Made by a program: the position numbers and the translations under genes
Notes under the pieces: model-generated
Seen by the model: only the letters and a program-made list of their open reading frames with translations
Told to the model about the DNA's origin: nothing
The model's database searches: none
From: Megalobrama amblycephala
Lineage: Eukaryota > Chordata > Actinopteri > Cypriniformes > Xenocyprididae
Direction of reading: 5' to 3'
Assembly: GCF_018812025.1 (NCBI RefSeq)
Contig: NC_063054.1
Span: 34,899,396 to 34,963,395, forward strand
DNA: 64,000 nt
Shown: piece by piece, positions 42,965 through 54,126 of the stretch
How positions within the stretch are numbered: position 1 is the first letter of the stretch
How the letters are laid out: each line of letters begins with the position of its first letter

Positions 42965-43351
42965 ATAACAACATCAGGGGATTAAAAATAATCAACCTAC
43001 TCAACTGTGTTCTAAAATGGAGACTGATTAAAAACAAAATGTTATCTATTGAAACATGTGTCCTCTGACCTTAAAGGCGTTGATTGTATAAATAAAGAAA
43101 TAAAAGAGTGTGATATAATATACATATTCTAACTTCCAGAACTAGAATATCCTTCTCACTCCAAAATGACCATGGAAAGAATGACTTCATTATTTTATGC
43201 TGTATTTTGCATGCTTTTTTCTGGTATTTAGGAGCTGTCAACTAGTGTAAACAGTATGTTGGCCCTATTTTAAAACCTCTTCAACTCCACCAACCCGTAT
43301 ACGGGTTTGAAAACCACATTATAATGTTTACACATAAATTTTAAAGGCTTC

Positions 43352-43799
43352 TGTCACGTTCCGAGTCATTCCCGGACTACAATCCTCCCTGGTAATCACC
43401 TGCACTCACTCCACCAATCACCAATTGCCACATACTGCTGCAGCACATTATCTGGACTATTTAAGCCACACACACCCTCACACACTTTGTGAGGACTTCT
43501 TTCACCCTGTGTACAATTCTGAGTGTTATTTACACTGTCGGTCTGCCTGTTTCTGATCCTCTCTGTTCCCTGTGTACGAATCTCTGCCGCCTGCCCTTTG
43601 GACCTTTTGGACTGTTTATTGTTTCCCGATTTTGTGAATGATATCTGCCTGCCCTGATTCATTGCCTGTTCCTCGACCATGATTCTGCCTGCTCTCTGCC
43701 ATACCTATTTGCCACTGTTTGACCATTGCCTGTCTTACTACGAACTCTGTTTAATAAAAGCCTGCAGATGGATCTTACCTTGAGTCCCACCTCGTTACA
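43352..43799 (+). repeat. 5' LTR
   Basis: Starts TG and ends CA; includes GGACTATTTAAGCC (TATA-like) and AATAAAAG near 43752 as a polyadenylation signal. Confidence 0.8.
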
Positions 43800-43802
43800 G
43801 AA

Positions 43803-44301
43803 GACCTCGCCAACACAAGGATCCAGCGGCTTTTCAGGAGAACCAGGTATGGACATTGCACATTTACTATTATGTCTCAAGCAGGGCACACGATCGATTG
43901 AGGATTATATCACTGAATATTTGGACATTGCCTATTGGTCAGATCTGCCAGACTGTGTGCACATAGACTTTTTCTGTGAAGGCATTAACCAACCACTCAA
44001 AGAACAATTAGTTCGTAATGGACCCCGTTTCTCCCTCAGTCACTTCCTGGATTATGCTTTATTGTCTGTTGGCTCTGCATTTACTGTGGGTGTCGCGGAG
44101 AAATGCGACACCTCGCCTAATCCTGTAATGGCCGCCGCACCAAAGGACACTCACAAAATGGCGGCCACCATCACAACAACACCAGTCCATGAGTTGATCT
44201 TCATGAGCAAAGTCAAGCCACTGTTGATCTTCGTGAGCCAAGTCAAGCCACAGTTGATCTTCCCGAGCCACGTCAAGTCCAAGTTAAACTTCCTGTTCTA
44301 A
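43803..44301 (+). pseudogene. Gag-like fragment of the LTR element
   Basis: Open from the LTR edge: LLLCLKQGTRSIEDYITEYL, DCVHIDFFCEGINQPLKEQL and SHFLDYALLSVGSAFTVG fit the gag capsid of a fish Gypsy family. It is short (~165 residues) and passes into VKPLLIF/VKPQLIF-type repeats before a stop at 44299-44301. No initiating Met follows the LTR in this frame except within the LTR itself, and no zinc knuckle is seen. Confidence 0.65.
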
Positions 44302-44309
44302 GTCAAGTC

Positions 44310-45415
44310 ACAGTTGATTTCCCAGATCCACGTCACGTCTCCGCTGATCGCCCAGAGTCACGTCACATCTTCGCTGATCGCCCAGAGCCATGTCACGTCT
44401 CCGTTGATCACCCAGAGCCATGTCACGTCTCCGCTGATCGCCCAGAGTCACGTCACGTCTCGAGACCCATCCGAGAGCAGAGATGATTGTCGCCGGCTTC
44501 GCACTCAAGCCCGCCGGTTGCTACGCACTCAGGCCTGCCGGTTGATGCACACTCAAGTCCGCCGGTTGCTACGCACTCAAGTCCAAGTCCGCCGGTTGCT
44601 GCACACACAAATCCAAGTTCGCCGGTTGCTACGCACTCAAGTCCAAGTCCGCCGGTTGCTACACACTCAATTTTAAGTCCGCCGGTTGCTACACACTCAA
44701 GTTCAAGTCCGCCAGTGTCCACGGACAAGATGCCCGCTCCGCCAGTGTCCATGGACAAAATGGCTGCTCCGGCAGTGTCTACGGACAAGATGGCCGCTCC
44801 GCCAGTGTCTACGGACAAGATGGCAGCTCCAGTCTTCGCCGAGGCCGCTCCTGCCTCCGGCGAGCACGCTCCAGACTCCGAGCCCAAGTCAGCTCCAGAC
44901 TCCGCACCAGAGCCCGAGTCAGCTCCAGACTCCACACCAGAGCCCAAGTCAGCTCCAGACTCCGCACCAGAGCCCGAGTCAGCTCCAGACTCCACACCAG
45001 AGCCCGAGTCAGCTCCAGACTCCACACCAGAGCCCGAGTCAGCTCCAGACTCCGCACCCAAGCTTCTTGCCCTGCCGGCAACCCGAGCTCCCTGCCTTGC
45101 CATCACCACCTAAGCTCCTTGCCCACGAGCCCGCTACAGATCCCACTGCAACCCACGAGCTCGCTTCTGCCACCATCAAATGTGGCATTGGGGGAAACTT
45201 GTGGGTGGGGCTTCCGAACTGCAATGGTTGCCTGATGCTCTTGATCCGCCTTGGCATCCCAAGGGTTCCGAACTGCCATGGCTGCCCAAGGCTCCTGACC
45301 CGCCGTGGCTGCCCGAGGCTCCTGACCCGCCGTGGCTGCCCGAGGCTCCTGACCCGCCGTGGCTGCCCGAGACTCCTGACCCGCCATGGCTGCCCGAGGC
45401 TTCCGACACGCCTTG
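44310..45415 (+). repeat. Chain of five coding-register minisatellites
   Basis: Successive arrays: ~30-bp GCCCAGAGTCACGTCACGTCT (44330-44465), ~30-bp CCGCCGGTTGCTACGCACTC (44508-44715), ~30-bp GCCAGTGTCTACGGACAAGA (44708-44830), 30-bp GAGTCAGCTCCAGACTCC (44880-45060) and 27-bp GTGGCTGCCCGAGGCTCC (45285-45405). Periods are multiples of three, so each reads as a peptide repeat such as PDSAPEPESA or DPPWLPEA. Reading frames also open on the minus strand because of the repetition. Confidence 0.85.
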
Positions 45416-45521
45416 GCACCTAGAGTCCCTGGACCTGCCCTGGAGACCTCCTTACCTGTCTGTACATACACCCTCACCTGCCAGTAGGTCTTCAGGGCAC
45501 CCACCCGGGAGGGGGACATTC

Positions 45522-45745
45522 TGTCACGTTCCCAGTCATTCCCGGACTACATTTCCCACAATCCTCCCTGGCAATCACCTGCACTCACTCCACCAATCAC
45601 AAATTGTCACATATTGCTGCAGCACATTATCTGGACTATTTAAGCCACACACCCTCACATACTTCGCGAGGTCTTGTTTCACCCTATGTACAATTCTGAG
45701 CGTTATTTACCCTGTCTGTCTGCCTGTTTCTGATCCTGTCTGTTA
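45522..45745 (+). repeat. Truncated 3' LTR
   Basis: Matches 43352-43560 of the 5' LTR with ~5% difference and small indels, then ends at GATCCTGTCTGTT and passes into unrelated AT-rich DNA. Confidence 0.8.
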
Positions 45746-46229
45746 AAATGACACTGGGATATTGCATTTATACCACTGTATTACATTTGTGCAGGCGGAA
45801 ATTACATAAAGCGGAAATTACATAAAAAAGTAATATTCTTCCCTTCAGGTGCATCTGAATAATTCTTGCATGATAGAGACAAAATTCTTTTTTTCCAGTG
45901 TTTGCTGACATCCAGAGGAAACAACCAGAACTGTCTGTAGGGACTGATTTATAAACTTTCAAAAAAGATTTTATAACAAAAAAAAAAGAAAAAAGAAAAA
46001 ATCAAAATCACCTCTTTTTTAAGGGCTTTATTACAGCACAGACAACATATACTCATATATAATAATTTTTATCACTTTCAGCAGTGTTTTATGTAACTTC
46101 AAAGGGTTTCCTGTAAAAGGACACCAAAATTTTGTATTTAGAGCACTATATGTGGGTATGGGAAGCTTTTCAATTTGGGTATGTCAAACCCAGGTGGAAA
46201 TCCCTAAAATGGTCCCAAAGCATAAGAGG

Positions 46230-46870
46230 TTAACGATCTAAGCGCATGGTCTAAAGCGCTCAGCGCAAGTACACTTAGGGCATGTCTGAATTCACTTTTG
46301 CTAGTTTAATGAGGGGAAAATGGTCGGTGCGCCCAGAGCGAGGACTAAAAGGGTTGTCCCTATTCTCTTAATTAGTAATAGCTGTGTTTTGGGTGTAATG
46401 TGCAATTAACCAATCAGAGTCTCATCTCCCATTCCCTTTAAAAGCCAGTGGCACTCACGCCATGGCAGATTCACTATTTACATGGCGGAATTTACAGGCG
46501 GAAAAACTGAAGGGTTAAAACTCGCGAGCAGACCATCTACGAAAAAAGAGATTTCACCAAAGCATTTTTATCTTTATGCACACAATAATAACCTTTTAAA
46601 TTGTAATCCTTTTATTTGTAATATTTGGCATATTTGTATGCTGCTGCATGTTCCTGTGTGTGTAATAAGCAGAGTGTATGCGCGTTGTGCACCCGCATAT
46701 TACTAACGCACTTTTTAAATGATTTTTATTAACAAAATTCGGGAGGAGCAACGTTCAAATAATCTGTCTAATCATCACGTCATTTCAGCCAGCTGTTAGC
46801 AATCAGTAATCAACATATCTACCCAATCAGCATGAGCGAAAGCATATATATAGACACAGTTGACTCACCC
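46230..46870. repeat. Probable DNA transposon remnant
   Basis: A distinct segment with GCGCTCAGCGCAAGTACAC, a conserved-looking promoter-like stretch and a short frame starting MAEFTGGKTEG (46482). No transposase domain is recognisable; the segment has the look of the 5' part of a dispersed fish transposon. Confidence 0.3.
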
Positions 46871-46915
46871 ATATTCCTCGACAGTTTTACAGCATCCCTC
46901 CACCACCCCGTCTCC

Positions 46916-47225
46916 TCACACTGGCCTGGTTACTTTCCTAACTAGAATACGGAGGGAGTACTCTGGGTTCAGGCCAAAATACCAAGCAGGCAAGGAATTC
47001 CAAAGTGTTGGAGCGACTGAAGAAAACGCCCTATCACCCATAGATTTTAAACGGGTATGTGGAACGATTAAAAGGCCAGCTTCCGAAGAGCGGAGATCAT
47101 GCACAGGTGTGTAGGGGGCTAAAAGCTCAGAGAGATAGTGAGGAGCCAAACCATTCAAAGCTTTATAAGTAAGCATGAGAAGCAAAAAACACTTGCGTCG
47201 CGCCTCATGCCACATTGCGCCGGTA
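46916..47225 (-). pseudogene. C-terminal fragment of a LINE ORF2 (CR1/L2-like)
   Basis: Minus-strand frame with LLMLTYKALNGLAPHYLSEL, LRSSEAGLLIVP and GDRAFSSVAPTLWNSLP, the conserved tail downstream of the reverse transcriptase in many fish LINEs. Only ~100 residues are left, without RT or endonuclease. It is unrelated to the Tx1-like LINE at 3658-9223. Confidence 0.75.
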
Positions 47226-47459
47226 TATGATAGGGCCCTAAGAGTGCAAGGGGCTAAAGGTGCACCAGGCTAAAAGGTACATTTCATTAGATTTTTATCG
47301 GAACCACGAGATGGCACAAAAAATCTCTTCTGAGCACTTCAAAATATTCATGTTTTACTATGCATGTGAACAATTGGCTTATTCTTTATGTCAGGGGTGT
47401 CCAGACTCGGTCCTGGAGGGCTTAGTTTAGCTCCAACCAGCTCCAAAACACCTGCCTGT

Positions 47460-48200
47460 TATGCTGGGTACACACCACAATATAATCAGGCTGATTTTGT
47501 GCCGATTTCTCCCCTTCCAACAATCCTAGGTAATGTCCCGATTATCTTGATGGTTCAACAGATTATCTTATCAGATTTTCCTGTGGTGTAAGGTGTGTTA
47601 AGAGTGACTGAATCTACTCAGAAGAACGTTGAAGGCGCCCCGATCGCGAATCGTAAATATTCAACATGTTGAATATTTACGATCAGAAATCCTGATGTGG
47701 GGGGGGAACCCCGAGGACAAACGCACTCACGCTCTGCGATTATGACGTGAAACAAAACAATATCCAATCAGAAAGCAAGCTGACAGAAGACAGAAGCATA
47801 ACAAAACGCAGTCATGGCGCAGCACAAAGTTAAATAGATTTGGACAGCAGAGATGGAGCGGAGGATCAGCTTGTCGATTTGTGGCAACAGCCAGAGTGTT
47901 TATACAATGTGTCCTGTAAAACATACCAAAATCAATCCAAACACTAACAAAGCAATTTCTTCCTGCCTATCGTCCGTCATGTTTACTCTGAAGTCTCAAG
48001 AGATTTCCCATGTTAACAGTCAGGACTCTAGTTGAAAATCTGTTTGTGTGTGGTGTGCTGTCTTTGTCACATCATAGCACCACACAGTATAGGAGCAAAA
48101 CGGGTAAATCTAAGATTTTTTTTGTCGTCATGTTTGTGGTCTCTCACAATTTGACAATCGTATGAGTTTTCAAAAATCTTTTAGTGTGTACCCAGCATAA
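47460..48200. mobile_element. Nested DNA element with TTATGCTGGGTACACACCA termini
   Basis: TTATGCTGGGTACACACC and its complement ending TGTGTACCCAGCATAA mark inverted ends. No transposase. Includes a small palindrome AATATTCAACATGTTGAATATT near 47656. Confidence 0.65.
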
Positions 48201-48745
48201 AGGCTGGTTCACACTGTGCAATTTTGGCCACGATTTGGTCGTCTGAGACAAATTTTGAGAATCCTAAAAGATTCCTATAATCCTAGGCTAAAATCTGTAG
48301 TCTTTGATCGCTAGTTTGGCATGTTCACAGACAGCAGGTTAATGACCTCTGCGATCAAATTTGACCTCAGACGAAATTCTGGCAGTGTCAGAAGATTTGG
48401 CGCACAGTCCTCCAGTGTGACTTCTTCTACGAGGAATGTCAAATTGTCTTCGTTTTTCAAGACAAGCCATGATCAAAATTAACACTAGAGATGTCTTTGT
48501 TAGCCACCATTTCAGTCCTGTGTGTAATGCAGCTCACTGTCACTGAACGTGTGTGAGTTGATGAAGTAAATCTTCGGACAAGTTTTCATGTGCGCGTCCA
48601 TTTTTAATGCGTCTTGACTGTCGTGCAGTCTGACATAAATGACAGCTGAGATCCCACAGTGTGACATGAGGATCATGTTCGTACAGTCTGACAAGTAACC
48701 ATCATAAAGGACAATTATAAATCGCACAGTGTGCACCCGGTTTAA
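48201..48745. mobile_element. Nested DNA element with GGCTGGTTCACACTGTGC termini
   Basis: Starts AGGCTGGTTCACACTGTGC and ends GCACAGTGTGCACCCGGTTT, inverted with some mismatches, directly beside the previous nested element. No protein. Confidence 0.6.
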
Positions 48746-48869
48746 GTTTCTAGTATGCCTAGTTAGTCCTTGATTAGCTGGTTCAGGTGTGTTTAATTAG
48801 GGTTGGAGCTAAACTCTGCAGGACAATGGCCCTCCAGGACCGAGTTTGGACACCCCGGCTTTATGTGGT

Positions 48870-49780
48870 CGCAGACTGAAATGCAAAGCCCAGTTCGTAG
48901 TGCCAGAGAAACAGCAACATGATCCCATTCATTTTTAATAGAGAGCTGGCAACATTCAATGACAAGATCGTCAGCAATCGTTTGCGACAGGATGTAGGCC
49001 TGTTCAGCAGCAACAGGACAAAGTTAAGTGTTGTTTAAATTGACGCAAATGAGCAGCGATTTTCGGAAGTGGCTACCAATTACGGTGTGATACCAATGTC
49101 TGGTACCAATGTTTTTGAGCATCGGTCGGCTTAGTTTTTTTGGTGTGTTCCGCACTGTTGGCTGTAGTCGAATGTTGTCTAAGTGTTCTGGGCCAATTCA
49201 GCATGTTTAATCAACATCAGGCCGTCGGTGAGAGAGAGAATTCAATTTAGTGAATGAGTGCATGCATGAGAATAAAATTGAAAGTGCTGAAAGTGAGCAA
49301 AGTCAAGACAGTACAGACAGAAGGCTGGTATAATTTCATGTCATCTTACCAGAGCATTGCGTGAATATGTTTATAATAACATGAGCCGACTGGAATAAAG
49401 AAATTGATTGAGCGTGACTGGTATTCAAAATTCTAAGCAAGTTCTACTTTGTTTTACGGTTTGTATATCTATAGTCCTAGTTTTGGTTTCCCTTTTTGGA
49501 TGATGAAAATAGACTATAGATACCTGCTGATATAGACAGATATTTCCATACACACAGGTGCAGAATGCATATGCTAGTTTACAGTCGCCTTTAGTCTTTC
49601 TGTTGTGTTCAAGCGCAGCTTTTTGGCCGAGACGCAACTGACAAGAGGCGACAACACAGCCAGCTTTCACGTCTCTAGTTCTTTGACGTCAGCTTGGTAT
49701 GTCCAGGGCTTTAGGTTATTAGTGGGCGCTGCTGCTATTGGTTGGTGAGATGAGGAGGGCGGGGCTGAGAGCTGTGGGAG
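48870..49780. other. Intergenic, nothing recognised
   Basis: Apart from the short repeat near 48898-48922 shared with 40675-40700, no supported feature. Confidence 0.45.
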
Positions 49781-49880
49781 CGGAGCGATGCAGGTGGAAT
49801 GAGTGTTAATGAGCGACACCTGCAAGTCACATGGGGGAGTTCCGGAAGGATGAAAGAAGGAGTGATGACAGTAAAGGACG
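49780..49880 (+). repeat. Partial LTR copy related to 50008-50338
   Basis: GAGTGTTAATGAGCGACACCTG and GTGATGACAGTAAAGGACGAGAG match the middle of the LTR at 50008-50338 (about 50060-50165); both LTR ends are missing. Confidence 0.6.
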
Positions 49881-50007
49881 AGAGGGTATTTCAGAAAGCA
49901 GGTTATGTGACATACCTGGGTAAGTTTACGGATAAGTAAATAGATATCCAACTTACTCTCTGAACATAACCTGCTCCGTCAGTGGCTATATATATATATA
50001 TATATTT

Positions 50008-50338
50008 TGTGGCGACAAGGGCGGGCGAGAGCCGTGAGGGAACGGCGCGAGGCCGGTGGCGCGAGTGTTAATGAGCTTCACCTGGGAGGCGCACCGGCCT
50101 TGAGTCTCTCACGGAGGAGCTCCGGGAGCATAAGCGGAGGAGCGACGACAGTGAAGGCGGAGAGAGGATCAGGCCTGGATATTATCTTATGTTTTATTAA
50201 GTTTGTGTGGTCGGCAGACGTCCGCGAGGGTCTGCCGGCATTACTTTCGTTTTGTTCTTTGTTTATTTTGGTTTTAAAGTTTGTTAAATGTTCGCCGGTT
50301 CCCGCCTCCTTCTTCCCGTATATACGAACTGTGTTACA
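50008..50338 (+). mobile_element. Solo LTR (TGTGGCGAC...GTTACA) in a (TA)n tract
   Basis: TG...CA bounded, same family as 27430-27708 with a ~50 bp longer central part (GTGTTAATGAGCTTCACCTGG). Flanked on both sides by TATATA repeats, which hides the target duplication. Confidence 0.75.
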
Positions 50339-50344
50339 TATATA

Positions 50345-50383
<39 letters not shown>
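50339..50383. repeat. (TA)n microsatellite
   Basis: TA dinucleotides to the right of the solo LTR; the left part of the tract is 49988-50005. Confidence 0.9.
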
Positions 50384-50388
<5 letters not shown>

Positions 50389-50907
50389 CTATTTTATTTT
50401 ATTTATTTATTTTATTCTTATCTCACACATTGAAGATGTGCTTTTAAAAGGTTTTTGAATGAAAACGGGACATTTTATATTAAGGGTGTGAATATTTATA
50501 TGAATTATTTATAAATAATTATGATCTGTAATAATTAATCGAAAAATTAAATTACTGTTTGAATTTTGCTACATGTTTCTTTGCTGGCCATAAAGACAAT
50601 TATTCCATGATAAATCCTAAGAATGCAAACTGAAACTTTTAACTAAATGCATTGGGTGGCACTGTAGAGTGTGTAAACAAGTTGATTGAGGATGGTCTTC
50701 AAAATTCTTTAAAATTAAAAAAAAAAAAAAATCTTTAAAATTCAAACGTGTCATGCAAGCCCCTCTTTTCCACCAGATTAATGAAAATGTTCAGATCACT
50801 CCTTCCAGTAAATGCAGAAAGTTTGGAAAACATTTGGAAAATGTTTTAAACATTTACATAAAAATAAAATTTTATTGTGATGCTTAAAATAAGCGTAAGT
50901 GTCACAT

Positions 50908-51158
50908 TCATTCAAAAGTCAAGGTGTTTGAAAATTTGATGTCAGATATAAGTGGATATAAGAATCTTAAATGCATCCTGAAAACAAGGGTAGAAAAATC
51001 CATAAATCAAAGGGTTACATGTGGAGTTAATATATGCAAACCAAACCAAAGCATCAAAAACATCAGCTGGGGTTAAATAATTGAAAAATGGTCGAGAGCA
51101 GTAACAGTAAAAAAAGGCAGCCTGCAGAAATAAAAAACACCCATGACAATGGCCAGAA
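50908..51158 (-). pseudogene. taar: TAAR 3' fragment (TM6-TM7-tail)
   Basis: Only the last ~80 codons of a TAAR: the TM6 remnant CHGCFLFLQAAFF-type reading, then PADVFDALVWFAYINSTCN, PLIYGFFYPCFQ and the tail. At least two frame disruptions (in TM6 and in the tail before the stop at 50908-50910). It abuts unrelated DNA at 51159. Its 3' flank (50755-50905) matches that of gene 5 (51440-51600), so it arose by a partial tandem duplication of the gene 5 end. Confidence 0.85.
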
Positions 51159-51616
51159 ATCAAAGCAAAAATGTGAATGCTTATTTATAGAGAGAGTTTT
51201 TTTTAATGTAAACCGATTAAAATGTTAAGTCAAAAGAGGTTGATGTATTAAAATTTTAAATTAATGAAAAATGTTAATTTCACAATAAAGCAGGCTACAT
51301 AGGATGTTTTATTTAAACTCAACATATTTTTCATATAGTACAAACAGATTTCTGCAATTTCTCTAAAAATGTATGTTTTAAGTGTTTTAATGTAAGTTTT
51401 TTGAACATTGACTTTAGCCCTGCATGTGTCATGTTCATGCCCCTCTTTTCCACCAGATTCATGAAAATGTTCAGATCACTCCTTCCAGTAAATGCAGAAA
51501 GTTCTTAAGAAACAGAAACATTTGCAAAATGATTTAAACATATATAAACTAAAAAGAATTACATAAAAATACAATTTTATCGTGATGCTTGAAATAAGCA
51601 TGCTTGCTGTATTCAT

Positions 51617-52639
51617 TCAAAAGGCAAAGTTTGAATCCTTGATGCCACAGATAAAAGTGGATATAAGAATCTTAAATGCATTCTGAAAACAAGGGTAGAA
51701 AAATCCATAAATCAAGGGGTTACAGGTGGAGTTAAAATATGCAAACCAAATTACAACCTCAAAAACATCAGCTGGGGTAAAATAATTGAAAAAAGGGTCG
51801 AGAGCAGTAATAGTAAAAAAAGGCAGCCAGCAGAGATAAAAAACACCCATAACAATGGCCAGAGTTTTTGCTGCTTTTCCTTCTCTTTGAGCAGAGCTTT
51901 GGCTCTTCAACCCCCTTGTTGCCACCACAGTCACTCTTTCTGACATAACCTTTGCATGTTTTTGTGCAACATGGAAGATTTTCATATAAAGAGAGCTTAT
52001 GATCATTCCGGGAAGGAAAAATGTAAGAATTGGGCATATAAGGCCCCACTCTTTGTTAAAAAACAGAACACAACTTCCCACACAGGAAATCTGCAATATA
52101 AGCATCTCTAGTCCAACCGCATTTATCCCTGAAAACACTACATAAAAGCTGTACACAAATGAAAACAGCCATGTGAAGGTAGTAAATACAGTCACAGTGT
52201 TGTTTGTGACCCTCATTTTGTACCTTAAAGGATCACAAATGGCAAAGTACCTGTCAACAGATATTAAACTGAGATGCAGTATGGAAGAGATACAGAAGGT
52301 CATGTCCAAACTAAAATGCACTTTACACACAAAATCTCCCAGATACCAGCAGCCTTCAACAGATCGCACCATGCTGTACGGCATGATCAAAGAGCCCAGC
52401 AGACAATCACATGCTGCCAGAGAGCGAACGATCAGATGGGTTGGAGACTGTAGATGTTTGAAGTGAGAGATGGAGATGATGATCAGCAGATTCCCAAAAA
52501 CTGTTGTGAGGATCATCAGCACCATGAAAACATACATTGTCACTTTAACTACAGTACGACGTTGCAATTTCGGACAGGAATCCAGCAGGAGTGGATAGCA
52601 GAGAAACGCATTCTCAGTGCCAGTTTCATTTGAAGTCAT
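51617..52639 (-). CDS. taar: TAAR-like receptor 5, intact, 340 residues
   Basis: Intact receptor beginning MTSNETGTENAFLCYPLLLD and ending ...CGIKDSNFAF, two residues shorter than gene 2 at the tail. It has DRYFAICDPLRY in place of DRYW, HFSLDMTF with the TM3 Asp, an ECL2 reading QISCVGSC, AQKHAK after TM5 where others have ARKHAK, and CWLPFFTITALDPFF. An in-frame ATG at 52681 would add 14 residues (MVTKKIISGSEADV). The TATA element of its promoter block is weaker than in the other copies, which may lower expression. Confidence 0.93.
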   Translation of the reverse strand: MTSNETGTENAFLCYPLLLDSCPKLQRRTVVKVTMYVFMVLMILTTVFGNLLIIISISHFKHLQSPTHLIVRSLAACDCLLGSLIMPYSMVRSVEGCWYLGDFVCKVHFSLDMTFCISSILHLSLISVDRYFAICDPLRYKMRVTNNTVTVFTTFTWLFSFVYSFYVVFSGINAVGLEMLILQISCVGSCVLFFNKEWGLICPILTFFLPGMIISSLYMKIFHVAQKHAKVMSERVTVVATRGLKSQSSAQREGKAAKTLAIVMGVFYLCWLPFFTITALDPFFNYFTPADVFEVVIWFAYFNSTCNPLIYGFFYPCFQNAFKILISTFICGIKDSNFAF

Positions 52640-52809
52640 CACGTCTGCTTCAGATCCAGAGATGATTTTCTTTGTAACCATAAAAAGTCAGACATTTATA
52701 AATCAAAGTGAAACAAAATAATTTAGTAAATTATAGTTTGGTTAAGATCAATATCCAAAGAGAGGTACAGTACATGCACATCTAGTTTAACTCCCTAAAT
52801 GGGATCAGC

Positions 52810-52869
52810 ATTTATATTCTCAGATTCAATGTAATCCCTGAACACCAGTCCATGTAACCCATAGCTACA
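52810..52869 (-). promoter_or_regulatory. Diverged TAAR promoter block, gene 5
   Basis: Minus-strand GTAGCTATGGGTTACATGG, GGGATTACATTGAATCTGAG and AATATAAATG; the palindrome and TATA box each carry substitutions relative to the other copies. Confidence 0.55.
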
Positions 52870-54126
52870 AAAAAAAAATGAACTCAGGAGATTAAAAATT
52901 AGAAAATTAATACTTCAACTCTGTTTAACAAATCACATGATTTATAAATCGAGGGATTAAAATAGTAAATTGTGCGCACAAATTAGTAAATCAAGGGAAC
53001 GTGCACACGATTTAATTTTTTTTTCTTGCATGTCATGTGCGGGGCTCTGCAAGATTCCCCTATTCCAGATGTACTATATAGTGCTGAGAAAACAGTTATA
53101 TGAACGTGACAAATTATTGTCCCGAGCATCGATGGTGTGAGGACCCTATTGTAACTGCTCAGTCAATTATTTTTCTTCTCTGAAATGAATTGCATTTTTG
53201 AGGGCCTAAACATGCTTGAAAACTCATAAAACTTTGCACACGCGTCAGAAGTGGTAAAAATTTACGTCTAATGTGGGTTTCAGAATTAGGTGTGGCAAAA
53301 TGGCTCGATAGCGCCACCTACAATATTTCAATTAAGCGTCCTTCGCGCTACGTTTCACGTGCTAGTATGAAATTCGGTAGACACATGTAACAGCCCAATA
53401 CTTACAAAAAAGTCCATGGGTGCTTTAACAAACTCCTCCTAGAGTTTTAATGTGATCAACATCATATTTGTTCATTCTAATCTAAAGATCTTTGTGATGT
53501 TAAATTGTGAAGATATTGATTTTCGCTGAAGGGTGTGTCCGTGGCGGCCAGACAAAGTCTGATGTTTCACAATGAAACAGGAAGCTGTTGTAAGTCAGGT
53601 ATACAATGTCCGATCTTTACATGTGTGATAAGCGTCCTGGCCTGAAGACATCTACATGCAAATATTCAGTTAGTAATAGCGCCACCTGTTGGCAACAGGA
53701 AATGGCATGCTTTACATTGTAATTCACTCCCTGAAACACATTTAAATATGCCATGAAGTACCAAACATGCTAGAAACATGTTAAATTATGCAACACTTGG
53801 CTAAGTGCTTAATGTATGCGATTAACACCACAAAACAGGAAGTTGTTGTTGTTGTTGTCATTGAAATATTTAGTTATAGTAATAGCGCCACCCACTGGCA
53901 ACAGGAAGTGACGTGTTTAACACTGTGATGCACTACTAGCAACATACTAAAATATACAATTGAGTGCTAAACATGGTATAAACATTCTAAAACATGCTAT
54001 TAATGTCATGAAACAGGTAGTTGTTATAACTCAAGCATACAATGTCCAATCAGCCTCAGACTTCACATGTTTAATAAGTGCCCTGGCATGAAGACATCTA
54101 CATGAAAAAATTTAGTAATAGACCTA

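Larger units (their letters stand above)
43352..45745 (+). mobile_element. Non-autonomous LTR retrotransposon with tandem-repeat body
   Basis: 5' LTR 43352-43799 (TGTCACGTTCC ... CTCGTTACA), internal region 43800-45521, and a 3' LTR that matches the first ~220 bp of the 5' LTR and breaks off at 45745. A purine tract GGGAGGGGGACATT precedes the 3' LTR. The internal region encodes only a gag-like segment followed by repeats; no polymerase or integrase. It must rely on enzymes of a related autonomous element. Confidence 0.85.
47392..48858. mobile_element. hAT-type non-autonomous element with 8-bp target duplication
   Basis: Ends CAGGGGTGTCCAGACTCGG and the complement of CCGGGGTGTCCAAACTCGG, flanked by CTTTATGT on both sides (47384-47391 and 48859-48866). 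The 8-bp duplication and CA-GGGGTG ends fit hAT. The interior is replaced by two nested elements (47460-48200 and 48201-48745); the host is 47392-47459 and about 48746-48858. Confidence 0.82.

Noticed and set aside
44453..45519. Long minus-strand and alternative-frame ORFs with repeats such as GAESGADLGS and SLELTRALVW
   Set aside because: They are reverse readings of in-register tandem repeats in the LTR element; no start context, no domain, and the sense strand is set by gag and the LTRs.
46482..46706. 74-residue ORF MAEFTGGKTEG as a gene
   Set aside because: No splice context or domain beyond the first residues and it lies in a probable transposon remnant.
50007..50384. 125-residue ORF starting MWRQGRARAVRERREAG
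   Set aside because: It lies wholly within a solo LTR and runs into the TA microsatellite.
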